The notes beneath the pieces were generated by a model. It made no database searches. It saw only the letters and a program-made list of their open reading frames with translations, and was not told where the DNA came from. From Gnetum montanum (lineage: Eukaryota; Streptophyta; Gnetopsida; Gnetales; Gnetaceae), in NCBI GenBank assembly GCA_015680685.1, contig MNCI01003573.1, positions 438,531 to 502,530 of the forward strand: a DNA stretch of 64,000 nt. The letters run 5' to 3'. Position numbers and translations under genes: made by a program. Shown here one piece after another: positions 10,331 through 23,095 of this stretch. Each line of letters begins with the position of its first letter. Position 1 is the first letter of the stretch.

Positions 10331-12449
10331 AAGGTTTCATGTAAAGTCCAAAGTTTTGGGATAAGTGAGAATTCATATTTAAGCACCAGTAATGTTAGAA
10401 TACGGAATCACATGAATTAAAAGCTTTGGAAGATGTAAGAAAAATGTATTGAGTCCATGATATAGAATGGATATGTTGTAAGATAAGGGAAGGTGCTAAG
10501 AGTGACATTTATGCACTTGGAGGGTTCAAGATGATGTAGTTATGTTAGATAAGTACAAGTTACAAAAGTTATACAAGTGGATCCTCCCCAAAGCTGGCTT
10601 TAGCCCTTAATGCCCTTATATAACCACACCCAAAAATGTCTGTAGGCATCAAAGGGATTGAATGCAATGCATATTTTTTGAACAAAACACACATGTTAGA
10701 AGCACTAATTTGAGAGAATAACTCTATGTTACATAAAACCATAAGTTATGATCATATGGATAGTGAGATGAGATGGATTTTAGAAAGGATTGTAGAAATT
10801 GGAACATGAGGTGTCTTACCATGGGCATAATGAATCCTTGTGTGTTATTAATGATTAAAGTAATCATTGGTCATTCTCTCCAAGATTCAAACTAGGTCCA
10901 AACCACATTCCAGTGACATCGCATTATTTTATCTCTTAGATTGACAACCATAAGACTACCACTATTGCAAGGAGTATCATCACTTGGTGTTTTGTCCAAG
11001 GGAGGAGTTTATTCATGGCACTTCTCTTCTCTTCTCTGTTTTTTTTAAGTTCTAAGAAGACACCAACCTTTAGGCATGGACATCTTGTGTTTCTAGTGGA
11101 ACCCTCAAAAATTTATTCTATGCTCTTTTATTTTATTTTCATCTATGTTAACCTTACTAGAGGACCACCTTTATGCATGGGTAACATGTCTTTCTAGTGA
11201 TGTGGTAAGGAAACACTTATTTTACTTTTACTCCCATTTTTGTTAGATCTACAAGGATATAATTACAACCTTAGAAACATGATAGAACATACAAAAGTAA
11301 TCCAAGAGAGTCCACAAATCCCCTTGATGTCACACCCTTTGCATTTCCACTTGGCTCTTCACTTTTTTGTCCAAGCACAATGATTATGAGTTTATTCTTA
11401 GTTTGATGATGAAAAAGAATATCATCATGAGCATGGTAAGAACCTCTTATTTATGGGATGGGTGGATGGATGATGTGGCCTCACTGTCCAAATAATTAGT
11501 CCCTCATGACTTTGACAACATAGAGAAAACCTCATCTCAATGGTTACATCTTGTCATTTTATTCACAAATGAGATTATTAACAAAGGAAATGAAAAGAAA
11601 GTGTTGAAAAAGTTGAAAATAATGGATAAATTTTATATCAAGAAATGAAAAAAATGATAAAAAAATTATAAAAGAAAGATGAAAAACACTTATTAATTCT
11701 TGATTTTAGGATAAGGCATCTCCTCCATGACTAAGCTTTTGACCATGATAAGAATTAATAAGTGGTCAGGAAGGCTCCATGCATTTGTGAAACAACATTA
11801 AATCTTAATTTTCAAACCATTGGGTATCTTCTGGTTTAGTGGAGACTACGTAGATGGGTTGTTTGTCACACATTTGGTTTTGAAACATACGGTGGATAAG
11901 AATAGAAGTTGTGTTAACTTTTCGAACATCTAGCCCATGACTACATCCTTTATTATGATTAGTGATGCATGTATTCTTCTATTTCTTCATAGTGCTAGAT
12001 TCATTTCTTTTGTGCAGTGTTATAGTAATGATAGAGGTTGGACTTTGCATAGGATTAGAGGACATTGATTGTGAAAGGAAGGATGTTGTACTTGATTAGC
12101 ATTGTTCTAGTTTGGATGAGTTAGTAGGTCCATCAGTGTTGTGTTTATGCATGGAAAATGTCCTAAAGAAAGGGCGTTTTCAAGATTGTGGTGAAGTTCT
12201 ACTGGCATTATGATTTTTGTGTATGTTTGTAGCATAAGTGACATTATTTTCTTGATGTTGACACTCTAAACCTTCTTGTGTTGTTGGTTGTGACATGTGA
12301 TGGAGGTGAGTATGAGAATATTAAGGATATGATGAAGGGTGAGAGGTATGAGGTGGTGATCTCATGGAAGATGTTGTAGGATGATGATATTTAGGAGAGT
12401 AGTATTAGTGATTCGAGGTAGAGAAAGAAGAACTAGTTGGTGAAATAGG
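10331..12449 (-). other. Non-coding spacer of element B
   Basis: No coherent coding sequence. The minus strand at 10561-10620 reads TTTGGGGAGGATCCACTTG and aligns with 39774-39802 of element A, so part of this is the ancestral 3' spacer; the pol genes once preceding it are gone. The rest (11 to 12.4 kb) was not recognised apart from low-complexity stretches. Confidence 0.5.
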
Positions 12450-13432
12450 TTGTTGAACATAGTACCTAGACAAGTCTAGTTGACAATAAGGGTAGTGCTA
12501 GTTTGATGATGACCTCCCCCATGACTGTGGATTTTGTCACTATGGTTGATAGTAGTTTTGAGGTTGATAAGAAGTCCCACTAGGATAGTGCGATTGGTTG
12601 TTGGATTGTCTATATTTACCTTGTGAGAAAGGTAAGTTCCTACGCATTTGTTTTTGTACAAACTTGGGATTCAATGCAAAAGCTCAATACTCATGCAGAT
12701 GTAACATGATTGGGCAATAGCCCTTCAGATGGTCATATATGTAGATGTCACATCCATTATCTTCTTCAGTGGTTGAGTCTATAGCCTCTTCTTCTACAAC
12801 CATTTTTCCTTTTTACCAATAAGTGTTCCTACTAGTTTCTTGGTTCTTTTTCCTCTTCTTATTTTGATTACTTGATTCCTTTTGCGTTACTATCTTCTCT
12901 ACAGTTTTTATGTAAGTTATAACTTTGTCATTCATCAGCTCCCACATCTTATCTAGTCTTGCTTCAAGTTCATCAATAGAATTTTGTATTAGCAATGTTT
13001 TTTGTGAAATCACCTCATCAATAACTACTTCTTTTTCCTTATCATAGAGATGAACCCTCTTCTTTTGAAGAGTTGGGTTCTAGTGATATTCCTCAACATT
13101 TTCTCATTGACACAACTCTCCTTCTTCTTTTGCCACATGCTTAATTAGCATTTAGATTTGATGGGTTCTTAGTTATATAATCAACTTTGAGCATACATTC
13201 CAAGGATATCTCTCATTTGAGTATGAAGTCCATCTATGATATGGAAAAGTTGCTCTTCCTCAGAGAAACCATGGCTTGGACATCTATACAGTAAGAATAG
13301 TATCTATATAGGGCCATATCCAAGGGCTCATGTTGTTCTTGTTTCCATCATGGGATTCATTTCCTTAGGTTGGACACCCTCGCATAGGTTTGGTATTTCT
13401 TGTTGAAGAGTTCCAGCATAGATAACTAGCAT
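12450..13432 (-). pseudogene. gag: gag remnant of element B
   Basis: Right after the primer site the minus strand matches the second half of element A gag: the segment around CTTTTCCATATCATAGATG equals that of A at about 33607, and GATGTGACATCTACATATAT lines up with A near 34080. A 66-codon piece (13013-12813) is coiled-coil-like (SIDELEARLDKMWELMNDK) and corresponds to A at 33877. The N-terminal half of gag is absent, so the primer site is joined to mid-gag. Numerous stops and indels. Confidence 0.65.
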
Positions 13433-13435
13433 CAT

Positions 13436-13453
13436 CCTAGGCAATGATGCCAA
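13436..13453 (-). other. Primer binding site of element B (tRNA-Asp type, decayed)
   Basis: Minus strand TTGGCATCATTGCCTAGG starts immediately after the 5' LTR. Against TGGCGCCGTTGCCGGGG, the complement of the plant tRNA-Asp 3' end, it has four transitions and one transversion. Confidence 0.75.
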
Positions 13454-14319
13454 TGATGGGGGTATCCCTTACGTCCAACCATACAGATCACAAGTGTTCA
13501 TGCACGATTTGGTTAAATTTTGTGGATGGGACCCGTTGTGGCATCTAGTTCATTATGTCTTGATTACAGTTTGCTGTCTTTCCACTTGGACTAGTGGTAG
13601 CTTTGTCACGTATGGTTTAGTTCAAAGTGAGACATGATAATTGATGTTGTTTTGGCCTTGGGCTACTCCTAATGATAATAAGAAAATTAATTATTTAAAT
13701 AATTAACAACAGAAAGTAAATTCTAAACTAGCCTATGTGTGATGAGTATCCATTCCTAACCTTCCATACATGCCTTGGACTTCGTGCAACTACCACTGGG
13801 ATTACCAAGCATACTATTATTGGGCATACCAAATGATAACACTATTAGGTTACCAAGTAATTACACTTAAGCACTTTCAATTAGTCATAGTCATTCTGCT
13901 TAACGATAGAAATAATAAAGAGCAAGAAATGTTAGACATTAACTAAGGAAAATAGTAAGCATTTAAGTAATTAAAAATAATAATAAAGCTAACTGGATGC
14001 TGCAATGATGGAAGTAATCTCGATCTTTATTACTAAACATGTATCATGTCCAAGTACATCACACTTGAATAAGGATGTTGTACAATCACTTAACATGACA
14101 CTGTGGGCATGCACTAAAAAAAACCTAACAAAAATTCTCTATGTCTATGTCTAAAATCTATTCAAATCTATATATGAAAACCATGCACCAAAGTGTTATA
14201 TTTATAGGCTGGCATAGATGAGGCGATATTAGATCCCTGACATTGGAGGTTGTGCGCCAATTTTGGATACTCAATAACATAGCTTTGGTATCAAAGCCCT
14301 ACAAAAACATGACTCTTCA
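13454..14319 (-). repeat. 5' LTR of element B
   Basis: 866 bp, the same order and motifs as the 3' LTR (TATA box near 14205, AATAAAGATCGAG region, end CCCCATCA). Begins TGAAGAGTCATG at 14319. Differences between the LTRs are spread along their length and largely C/T or G/A, indicating an old insertion. Confidence 0.85.
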
Positions 14320-14324
14320 CCACC
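14320..14324. repeat. Target-site duplication of element B, right copy
   Basis: CCACC, matching CCACT at 5848-5852 with one transition. Confidence 0.75.
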
Positions 14325-14423
14325 TATGATACTAAATAAAATGAAAGTGTCATAGGGATAGTCATCTTGTCTTATCTTCTTTGTCTAGCCATGTTCAAAA
14401 TTCAAAGAGTACATTGGTGAATC

Positions 14424-15500
14424 ATGGATACATATGTCAATGATCAAATGGATGCTCTTGAGTAATAATTTAATGAGATCAAAGGTATTTAAGAGAAACT
14501 TTATGAAGAAAATCAAGGATTTGTGAAGCATATGGAAAATATGTTGAGGAAGATTAGAAAATTATCCAATAACATAGAAGAAAAATTGTTCAAAGTCCAT
14601 GAAAAGATGGATTCATTTGCAAACTCCATTAAATAATTGATAGACGATTTTGACCCAACCTCATAACCAAAATCAATACTAATTCAAAGATCATGACCAA
14701 AAATAACATCATTCCAAAGATTATGACCAAGAAAAATTGCAATCTTGAGATCAATAACATGGTTAATCCACATTAATTAGGTGTCAAGAAGATTGGAGTT
14801 CATTTCATTGGTCAAGATCAAGACCAAAGGAAGGAAACTATTGAAACTAGTTACTAATCCAAGTCTATGCTAAGAAGGTAAAAATTGACCACTATGATGG
14901 AGCCTTAGGATATAATGCTAAAGTAAAATATTGGCTCAATACTATGAAGAACTCTTAACATGTTAAACCTATCAAGCCAAGAACACCCAGAAGTGATCTC
15001 TTTGTATTTAAAGATACTTGTTGTAACATGGTAAAATTTTTTAAAGGCCCAAGGATTGATCAAGAACTGGCATAGTTTGTATTAATATTTCAAGCAAAAA
15101 TTTGGGTCAAGTTCCTTTCTTAATAAGTGCAATATGTGATTTGACTCATTGAGATTAGGTTGAAGATTAGTCGAGGATTATTATGAGGACTTTTATAGCT
15201 TTTCAAGGTATGTAAGCCATTGAGATGAGAATGGGTTTGCCTTAAAATTCATTGGTGGACTGCCAATCCAATTATGTTCTTAGGCATGTGTCCATAATCC
15301 TTAGATGATGGACAAGGCCTATAGAATTGCTAAGGATCATGAAGAGTTAAACTAGGTGAGAAATGTAACCTCATGACAAGCAATCCTAGAAGAGACACCA
15401 ACTAAGAAAACCTAAGCTAGTTGTTTCAATTATAGTGAAGACCACTTCAAGTAGGACTATCCAAAATAGCAAGCTAGACTTCAAAGGAATGCATTTAGGA
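14424..15500 (+). pseudogene. gag: Chromovirus gag remnant
   Basis: From ATG 14424 the translation gives MDTYVNDQMDALE followed by a heptad-rich segment (ENMLRKIRKLSNNIEEK), typical of the chromovirus gag N-terminus. Then come a capsid-like part (VKIDHYDGAL; later ENGFALKFIGGLPIQL) and a degenerate zinc knuckle near 15420 with cysteines replaced (CFNYSEDHFK). Frequent stops and frameshifts. Element B sits about 100 bp upstream of the start, in the leader. Confidence 0.65.
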
Positions 15501-15599
15501 ACCAAAAGCCAACAAAAATTGTGGCCAAGAAAAAAGACCAACCAACTACCATGACTATAGTGAAAATAATTTTAACATTGGCCAGGTCAAGTTTAAAGA

Positions 15600-18500
15600 A
15601 AATTTAGTTTATCTTTCTTATTTTTGAAGGATTAATTATTAATAAGAAAGATAAGTTTTTAATTGATAGTAGTAAAATTCATAATTTTATGTTATCAAAT
15701 TTAGTTAAAATGCTAAACCTAATCTTACCTTCAAAGAAAGTTGTTAAATTTGAACTTGTAGATGGGATGACTATCAGTAAGCATACCAAGTATGGTCTAA
15801 TTAATCTTGTTCTTTAAGAATTTTTTTCTAGTGAATTTTTTAAATTTAAATTAAGATATATAAATCCAATTCTAAAAATGTCATTTCTTCCAAAATTTAA
15901 TGTTATTTGTTATTTTTGAAACCTGCATTTTAAAAGTACTAATTGTTGATGAACTCAGGGTTCTAAGGAGGGTAGGAATAGCAAAGATAATTCACTTCAT
16001 AAGCATCAAGTAGGTTAAAAGAATAATTAAGAAAGGCACTACTATGTTCATGATGAAGGTAACTCAACCTCAAAAACCTACAAACATTTATCTTCTAAAA
16101 TAACTAAAGGCATATAAAAATTCAATATATAGTGAAACTAAGAAATTACCACTCAAGAAAATTGTAGAATATATAATTAACATCTTTCTAGAAATAGAGG
16201 AATTATTAAAATCCTCTTATAGGTTTTTCACATTAGAATTAATAGAATTAAAAGTATAATTAGATCAATTGTTAGAGGAATGGAAAATACATTCTAATAT
16301 TTTTCCTTGAGAAGAATCAGTCTTGTATGTTAGGAAGAAAGATGGTACCTTAAGATTATCTATTGACTATTGGATGTTAAAGAAGATAATGATTAAAAAT
16401 AACTATTGCTTACCTAGAATTGTTAGCCTATTTGATCAACTTATAGAAGTCTAAAATTGATTTAAAATATAGTTACCACCAACTAAGAATAAAAGAGAAA
16501 TATATAAGGAAAATTACATTCAAAATAGGATATGGGCTGTACAAATTCATAGTAATACCATTTAAATTAAAAAATTCACCTACAACATTTATGATCCTCA
16601 TGAATAATGTTTTCTAAGAATATCTTGATAAATTGATCATTCTATTTATGGATGATATACGTGTTTACTTTGAGACAAGAAAAGAACATGTAGATCATTT
16701 AAAAACTACTATAGAGATCCTAAAATAAAATATACTAAAAGAAAAAAAGAGTCGGTGTAAGTTCTTTAAGGAAGAAGTATCTTAACTTTGTCATGTTGTA
16801 TCAAAACAAGAATTACAAGTAAATCCATCCAAAGTAATTGTAGTTAGAGACTAACTAGTACCCATGGACACTACAACAATCTGTAATTTTCTAGGTCCAA
16901 CTAGATTTTATTGTCATTTTATAAAAGATTACTCTACCTTGGTAATATCTTTAATGAGCTTTTTCAAGAAAAATATATGTTTAATTTTGATGAAAAGATC
17001 AAGGAAGCATTTCTAAGATTAAAGATGCTGTTATCAATAGTTCCTATCTTGAGGATTGTAGATGAAGATTTGCTGTTCAAGGTATTTATAGATGTCTATG
17101 GAGTGGGAATTAGTGCAATTCTTTCTCAAGAAGATAAGGTGGTATGTTTTGAAGCTTATAAATTATGAAGAGTCTAGGTAAATTATTTAGCTTATGATTT
17201 AAATATTTGGAGGCATTATCTTTATGGAAAAAGATTTATTTTAAAAATTTATCATAAAAGTATTGAATATCTATAGAGATAAATAATATTAAATACAAGG
17301 AAATGTAAATGGATGGAATTATGTGCAAAATATGATTTTGAAATCAAGTACATTATGAGAAAATAAAATGTAGTTGCTAATGCCCTCATTCACATGTGAA
17401 ACTTAATGATTAATATTGTTACAACCTCAATGGAAGAGGAAATTAAGGGCCAAATAAAAGAAGATACTTATTTTAAATAGATTTTGGCTAGCATCACCAT
17501 CTAATCCACCTGCCATCTCTCTTCATAAGGAGTATGGTTGATAGATGAAAGTGTATGTATTCTACAAGTAACCTAGAGGCACAAGTTACTAAGTGAAGCT
17601 TACAAAGTTTCATACATTGGGTACCTTAAATACATTAAGACATACGTGATATTATGTAAGTTTTATTTTTGGATTGTAATGAAGAATGATATATCCTCAT
17701 ACCTCAAAAATTGTTAAACGTTCTAAAGAATAAAGATTGAATGAAGTAAACCAAATGGACTATTACAACCATTAGAAATCCCAACATGAAAATAAGAAGA
17801 TGTCACTATGAATTTTATTGTAGGATTGCTAGTGACTAAGAAGGAGAATGATTCAATCTTGGTAGTTGTAGATCGAATAACAAAAATTACTGACTTCTTA
17901 TCCTTAAAATCAATCAACATGATGAAGAAGGTAAGCCAAAATTGTTTATGTGCAGTGTTATGATTACATAGATATCCTAAATCAATTATGTTAAAACTAG
18001 ATTCAAAGTTTATTTTAGAATTTTGGTGAAATAGTTTCAAGGAATTAGGTTCTCAATTAAAGTTTAGCATGATGTACCATCTTGAAATAGATGGTCAAAT
18101 GAAATGACTAATCAAATTTTAGAAGATATTTTAAGGAGCTATGTCAGGAGTAGACCTAGGACTTAGGAAAATTACTTGCACTTGGTAGAATTTAGCTATA
18201 ATAACAATTATCAAGGATCATAGGATCCTTTTTGAATTTCTCTATGGGTTAAACTATCAAATGCCATTAACTTAGTTGATCCTACCTTGAGAATAGAATG
18301 AAAAGAGGAAGAATTAAATATTATGAATTTTTTTTGAAATTAAAACAAAATCTAGAAGTACCCAAAGATAAATATAAAAGAAATGTAGATCAAAATCACC
18401 TTAAAAAGGAATTCCAAATTGGAGAATAAGTATTGTTGAGGGTCAAGCTAACAAGAAGTTTCCTAAAGTTAGAATAATATACCAACTTGATTACTTAATA

Positions 18501-18840
18501 CCATGGATAATTTAAAATTTTAGAATGAATTGTTGAAGTAGCATATTAACTCAACCTCTCAAGGAACCTTAAAATCCATCCTATCTTCCATGTTAGCCTA
18601 TTGAAGAAATTCCATAAAAATAACATACCCTATATATTGAATTAGAACAAAGTACTTCTAATATCAAATGCAAGTTTTGAAGTTAAGTCCATAGTCATTA
18701 AAATTCAAAGGACAAAGAAACGTTGAAATAAAACGATTATGAAAGTACACGTGCAATGGTCAAACTATGATCAAGAAACATGAGAAAATAGGGAATTCAT
18801 CCTAAACTATTATTCTCATCTTGTTGAAAATAATGGTAAT
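15600..18840 (+). pseudogene. pol: Chromovirus pol remnant with C-terminal chromodomain
   Basis: Order protease - RT - RNase H - integrase - chromodomain. Protease-like LIDSSKIHNFM lies near 15665 with the glycine of DSG lost. RT shows [14 protein letters not shown] (about 16330) and the active-site motif as FMDD (about 16645). RNase H starts KVFIDVYGVGISAILSQE (about 17080). The integrase core reads TMNFIVGLLVTKKENDSI (about 17810), then RITKITDF. The tail reads HPIFHVSLLKKFH (about 18575), then TIMKVHVQWSNYDQET and NYYSHLVE, fitting a chromodomain of the kind that steers integration to heterochromatin. Dozens of stops and several frameshifts; none of it can be functional. Confidence 0.75.
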
Positions 18841-19002
18841 AAATAAACTTAATTATTAACTAGAATAAATATTAGAAAATAATGTAGACAATTTTGTATA
18901 GATAATAATAATAATGATGAAATTAAGGATGTGAAGTAAATGAAGAACACAATTGATAAGTAGTTAGATATCAAAGAGAAGATTAAGAACAAACAAGATT
19001 CC

Positions 19003-19015
19003 TAAGAAGGATGAT
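19003..19015 (+). other. Polypurine tract of the chromovirus
   Basis: TAAGAAGGATGAT lies directly before the LTR start TGTAACATTCC, the expected position and composition for plus-strand priming. Confidence 0.6.
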
Positions 19016-19850
19016 TGTAACATTCCATTCTTAATTATAAAGTAAAATTATATGATAAAATGTAAATAATATAATTAAATTTAAAATGAATAGGTACCTC
19101 CTTATGAGGATTTTTAATCATTTATGTTACTCTTTTGAAGGTTTGATCAATGGAATTTAAAGTCATAGACTTAGAGGTTATGCCATTATGGAGTTTTGGA
19201 GCCAACAATTGATAAGTAATAAGAGCTGAGTGAAGTAGGATAAGAAGGGACTAATCACCACTTTGGTATTATGTTATAACTATGGTGGCATTGTTGGAAT
19301 ACCTCTACAAAGCCTAAGTATCATAGGAAAACAATCCCAAGTATCACATCCACATTTTAAAATGGTTTTATTTTGTAACAACTATGGTATCGTTTGATAC
19401 CAAATAATGTAATAAGACCTAAAGGAACAAGTTGTAATTAGATCTAAGAGGGTACATTATAATAATAGGCAAGTATCTTGAAGTAATCTTTGGGGTTTTG
19501 ACCTAAGATATTTATACCTAGAAATTAGAGATCATGCCAACATGGAGTTGAAAAGCTAGTAAGGTGAGTAATACATGCTAAGTAAAGTAGAATAGGAAGA
19601 TGACTATCCATCACTTCTAACCAATTATAGGCCTAACCATGGTAACAATGTTATATTGCCTCTAAGGGATAGGTGTCAAAGGAAGACAACCTGAAGGAAC
19701 CCTCAAAGCATGATTTAGATATACTTTTCCACATGAATAAAGATTTTTTTTTATTTCCTTCTACATTGTCTTTATTGATTTCTTTACACATGATTTCAAA
19801 TGTTTTGTATATTTGACATTTTTCATGACATCTAGGAACAAGATATCACA
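19016..19850 (+). repeat. Chromovirus LTR with internal duplication
   Basis: Starts TGTAACATTCC, characteristic of many plant chromoviruses, and ends TATCACA. It follows the polypurine tract, so it is the 3' LTR of the element to its left, yet is itself followed by a primer site. Two diverged copies of an approximately 95-bp block (about 19168-19265 and 19526-19614, sharing ATGCCAWYATGGAGTT and AAGTAGRATARGAAG) lie 358 bp apart inside it. Confidence 0.65.
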
Positions 19851-19866
19851 ATTGATATTAGAGCAA
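19851..19866 (+). other. Primer binding site (initiator-Met type, decayed)
   Basis: ATTGATATTAGAGCAA follows the LTR end directly. It matches TTGGTATCAGAGC with one G-to-A and one C-to-T change. Confidence 0.6.
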
Positions 19867-22800
19867 ATCACAATCCAAGGGTCAAAAATCAAAGACCAAC
19901 TATAATTTAATGATGATTCATGAGCCATGATCCAAGGAGAACATGAATCATCACCAAATACATATCATATTTAAGATAAATCACACTAATTAAGAAGATG
20001 CCTTCCTATTGATTTCCATGAATATGTGTGACCAAAATTCCAAGAGTCTAAACCATACACTAATAAGGTTCATAAACTATTTAAAACATTAGTCAAACAA
20101 GGATAAAATTGGTCTAGGTAACTCTTACACATCTTGTAGTAATGTTAGAATTTTTTTTAATTGACTAATGCCAACCTTGTGTTTCTATTATGAGGTTACT
20201 AAGCTATAGTTAGTGTCTCCTAGGATATTGTCTCACTAAATATTTAAGAAATTCAAGATAGCCCTAAGATTTCCTCTACTTCTATTTAACTCATAAGGGT
20301 CATTACTAAGAGATTCATAGGAAAATCAATATTCAATAATTAATGTGATTACGTTCTACCTCATGAACCATTTTCCTAAGTACCTTGCTAGGGTATAGTC
20401 ATGATTCAAGGAGCTAGGCTTGCATCAGAGTTGCATGAAACTTGTAAAAGGTATATATTTCAAATTCTATCTTTAAAATGATTATTATTAAAAAAAATAA
20501 TCCACTTAGAAATTCCTATTACCCATACAGTGATTTCTTAAGGTCAATTTAGCAAAAATAGATTATTTTTGTGTCTCAAAAATAAGAAAATTCAACTTAG
20601 AAATGTTACCGAAAAACCTTATCCAACATGTAAAACTTGTTGAGATAATTCTAATAGTACCAATTCATCTTAATTGGAGTTATGGTATGAAAGATTTCAA
20701 GGTTTGAAGTTTAAACAAAAATATTTTAATAAAGTTTAATTGGATTTCAATTAGAAAATTTTTGAGACTTAACACAAGACGTGTGACTTCTGAAATAGAA
20801 ATTCTTAAGGTTTATTTGGCTAACCACCCTAGGCAATTCTTAGCTTGTACTAACTTATGAGGACACACATACATACATAAGTTTAAGTTTTAAATTTTAA
20901 TTGAAAAAATTTTAGGCTATAATGCCAAGTCACCTAGGGCTATGAGGCCCCTATAACAAGCTAGGCAAACCTATAGAGGGTCATGCAAGCCATAGTAGGA
21001 GTAGTATAGGCCCAACAAGGGTTTCAAGCCATGCCCAATGGCATAGTCCACCATGCTCTCCTCTACTACTTGCTACCACATTTGCATCTCTCTACTAGCA
21101 TCTAAGTCCACCTCTAATAATACCCATGCTACTATTGTCTCTTTTTCATAGTGCCATAGTTAGCAATTTCTTCATTGTTATAAGCCTTAACCTTCTTCAT
21201 AGCACTGTCACATCCCTTCATGATTTTCTTTTTTACCACTACTAGGTCATGATGACTAAGGTTGCATCACTACAATCAAGGCTATGACCTTATGACATTA
21301 CTTCTACAAAATTATAGTTCTCTTCTATGTGTCTACACTATTTATCCCTGCTCTCTACCAACTTTTTGCTACTTCACTTTGTTGCCATTCTACACAAGAT
21401 TTGTATCTTCTTCCTCATGTAGTATCCTTGCATTTTGCTTTGTCATCCTGGTTAAATATATGATGTGTTTTAGTAAGCTTAGCATGATAGTTTATGTTTA
21501 TATGAAGTTACATCGTAAACTTTAGTATTCCCCATGATGATGTACAGAAACCATCTACAGTATTTAATAATTAATATTAAGTTACTTATGTTAAACCAAG
21601 AATATTAACTACTAATAACTAATCATTGTGTTTATTTATTTCTTGGATGTGACTATTCTATTATTACTATATAAGTGTTGATTCTGGTTTCATACCTATG
21701 GAGTAGATAACATAGAATAGTATGATAGAGTTACTTGGTTCTACTATTTATCTCTATCTTTATTAGTTTATATATTTAATATGTATGACACCATATGCAT
21801 TTAATCTATGTACAAGGTATATATCTAGCTTATTATTTATAGTCATTAAACTCATTTTAATATATTGGATATGATGATTTAAATATCATAATACTTTATG
21901 AGGAATTATCACAATGACTATCATTTTAGTGTTTGTAGGCATCAAAATGTCCATAGAGGAGGATTCTTAGTTCCTATTGGGTATCAATTAGGAGAAGCAT
22001 GAGTTCCTCCTAACCACTAACCAAGAAGATCATAGATCCATACCAACTAGCACCTATAGTTAATATGAAAAAGTCCATGAAATAATAGAACCATTTTGGC
22101 TTTTAAATTATAATTTTAGAATTTTAAATTTAAATATTTAGGGAAGTTAAAATTTAATAAAATCATTCAAATAAAATTCCATAATTAAGCATGCTTGTCT
22201 TAGAGTAGTATTGTATGGGTGATCTCTTAGGAAGCTCTCAAGAAGTTTGAAAATTCATGTCCAATTTTTGAACTTTGGAAGTCCAAACCTTTTGATCTTC
22301 AATGTTATTTTTGATGAACAAAGAGTTATTTCCAATAGATTTTATCCTTTCAAATATAATGGCAAAGTTAGATATACCCTACAAAACTACAATTTAGCCT
22401 AATTTTAGCATTCAATATTTTTTCTAACATATAAATAGTAATTTCTAACATTTTTCAGCCTTTTCAATCCAATGGTGATGTTAGATTAGTCATCCAAGTA
22501 GCTAATAATTAGGTGATAGTTTAAATTATGTTTTAATAGGCTTGTAACAATGATCAACTAATTATGTCTAATAATGAAATGGCTAGGACTAACAAATCTA
22601 ACCCTTTTTGGCCATCTTAGGCCATAAGATTAGGTTACAAACTCATGTGTATAGTTAGACGTAGGTCATTAACCTCTAGTATATCATTAGCGACATTATT
22701 GGAGCCATTGTCCTAAGGGGGTAGACATATCATTTAGAGTTTAGGGGTTATAGCCAATGTATTACTAATCCCAATAAATCAAGAAGTTAGAGGATAAGTT

Positions 22801-23095
22801 AACATACCAAAAATGCAAGAAAGATGTATATCAATTCAATTTGCAAATAGATCATCATGTAGTAAACATTAGCTATCATGGAGAAGCATAAACTTATTTT
22901 GACAAGGGATATCATACCTATGAGAAGTAATGAGCTAGGAAATAATTCAAGTTTAAAAGTTGGAATGTACAATATGCTTACAAGGTCCTTAGACAATGAA
23001 AGAAAACATCCACTATATCCATCTTGGCATTTGGACTAAGATGAATACTAATACTAATGTATTCTTACAGAAGTATGAAATTTAAATGCTAATGT
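19867..23095. other. Unassigned, probably decayed element interiors
   Basis: After the chromovirus-type primer site no gag or pol could be read. The stretch is AT-rich with short ORFs only. The segment about 21000-21450 is unusually rich in CTACTA/CCACTA-type strings. No LTR partner or target duplication was found. Confidence 0.35.

Larger units (their letters stand above)
5853..14319 (-). mobile_element. Complete LTR retrotransposon 'element B', pol-less, with accessory ORF
   Basis: Two same-orientation LTRs (5853-6725 and 13454-14319) end in TG...CA and are flanked by CCACT/CCACC. A tRNA-Asp type primer site adjoins the 5' LTR at 13436-13453. In transcription order the interior holds a gag remnant homologous to element A, a spacer sharing sequence with element A, an LTR-like promoter region and a long accessory reading frame. 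No RT, RNase H or integrase was found, so it is non-autonomous. By gag, LTR and primer site it belongs to the Ty3/gypsy group of element A. Confidence 0.85.

Noticed and set aside
21262-21525. 87-codon ORF rich in Tyr, Leu, Phe
   Set aside because: Composition follows the CT/TA-rich DNA; no motif and no neighbouring coding support.
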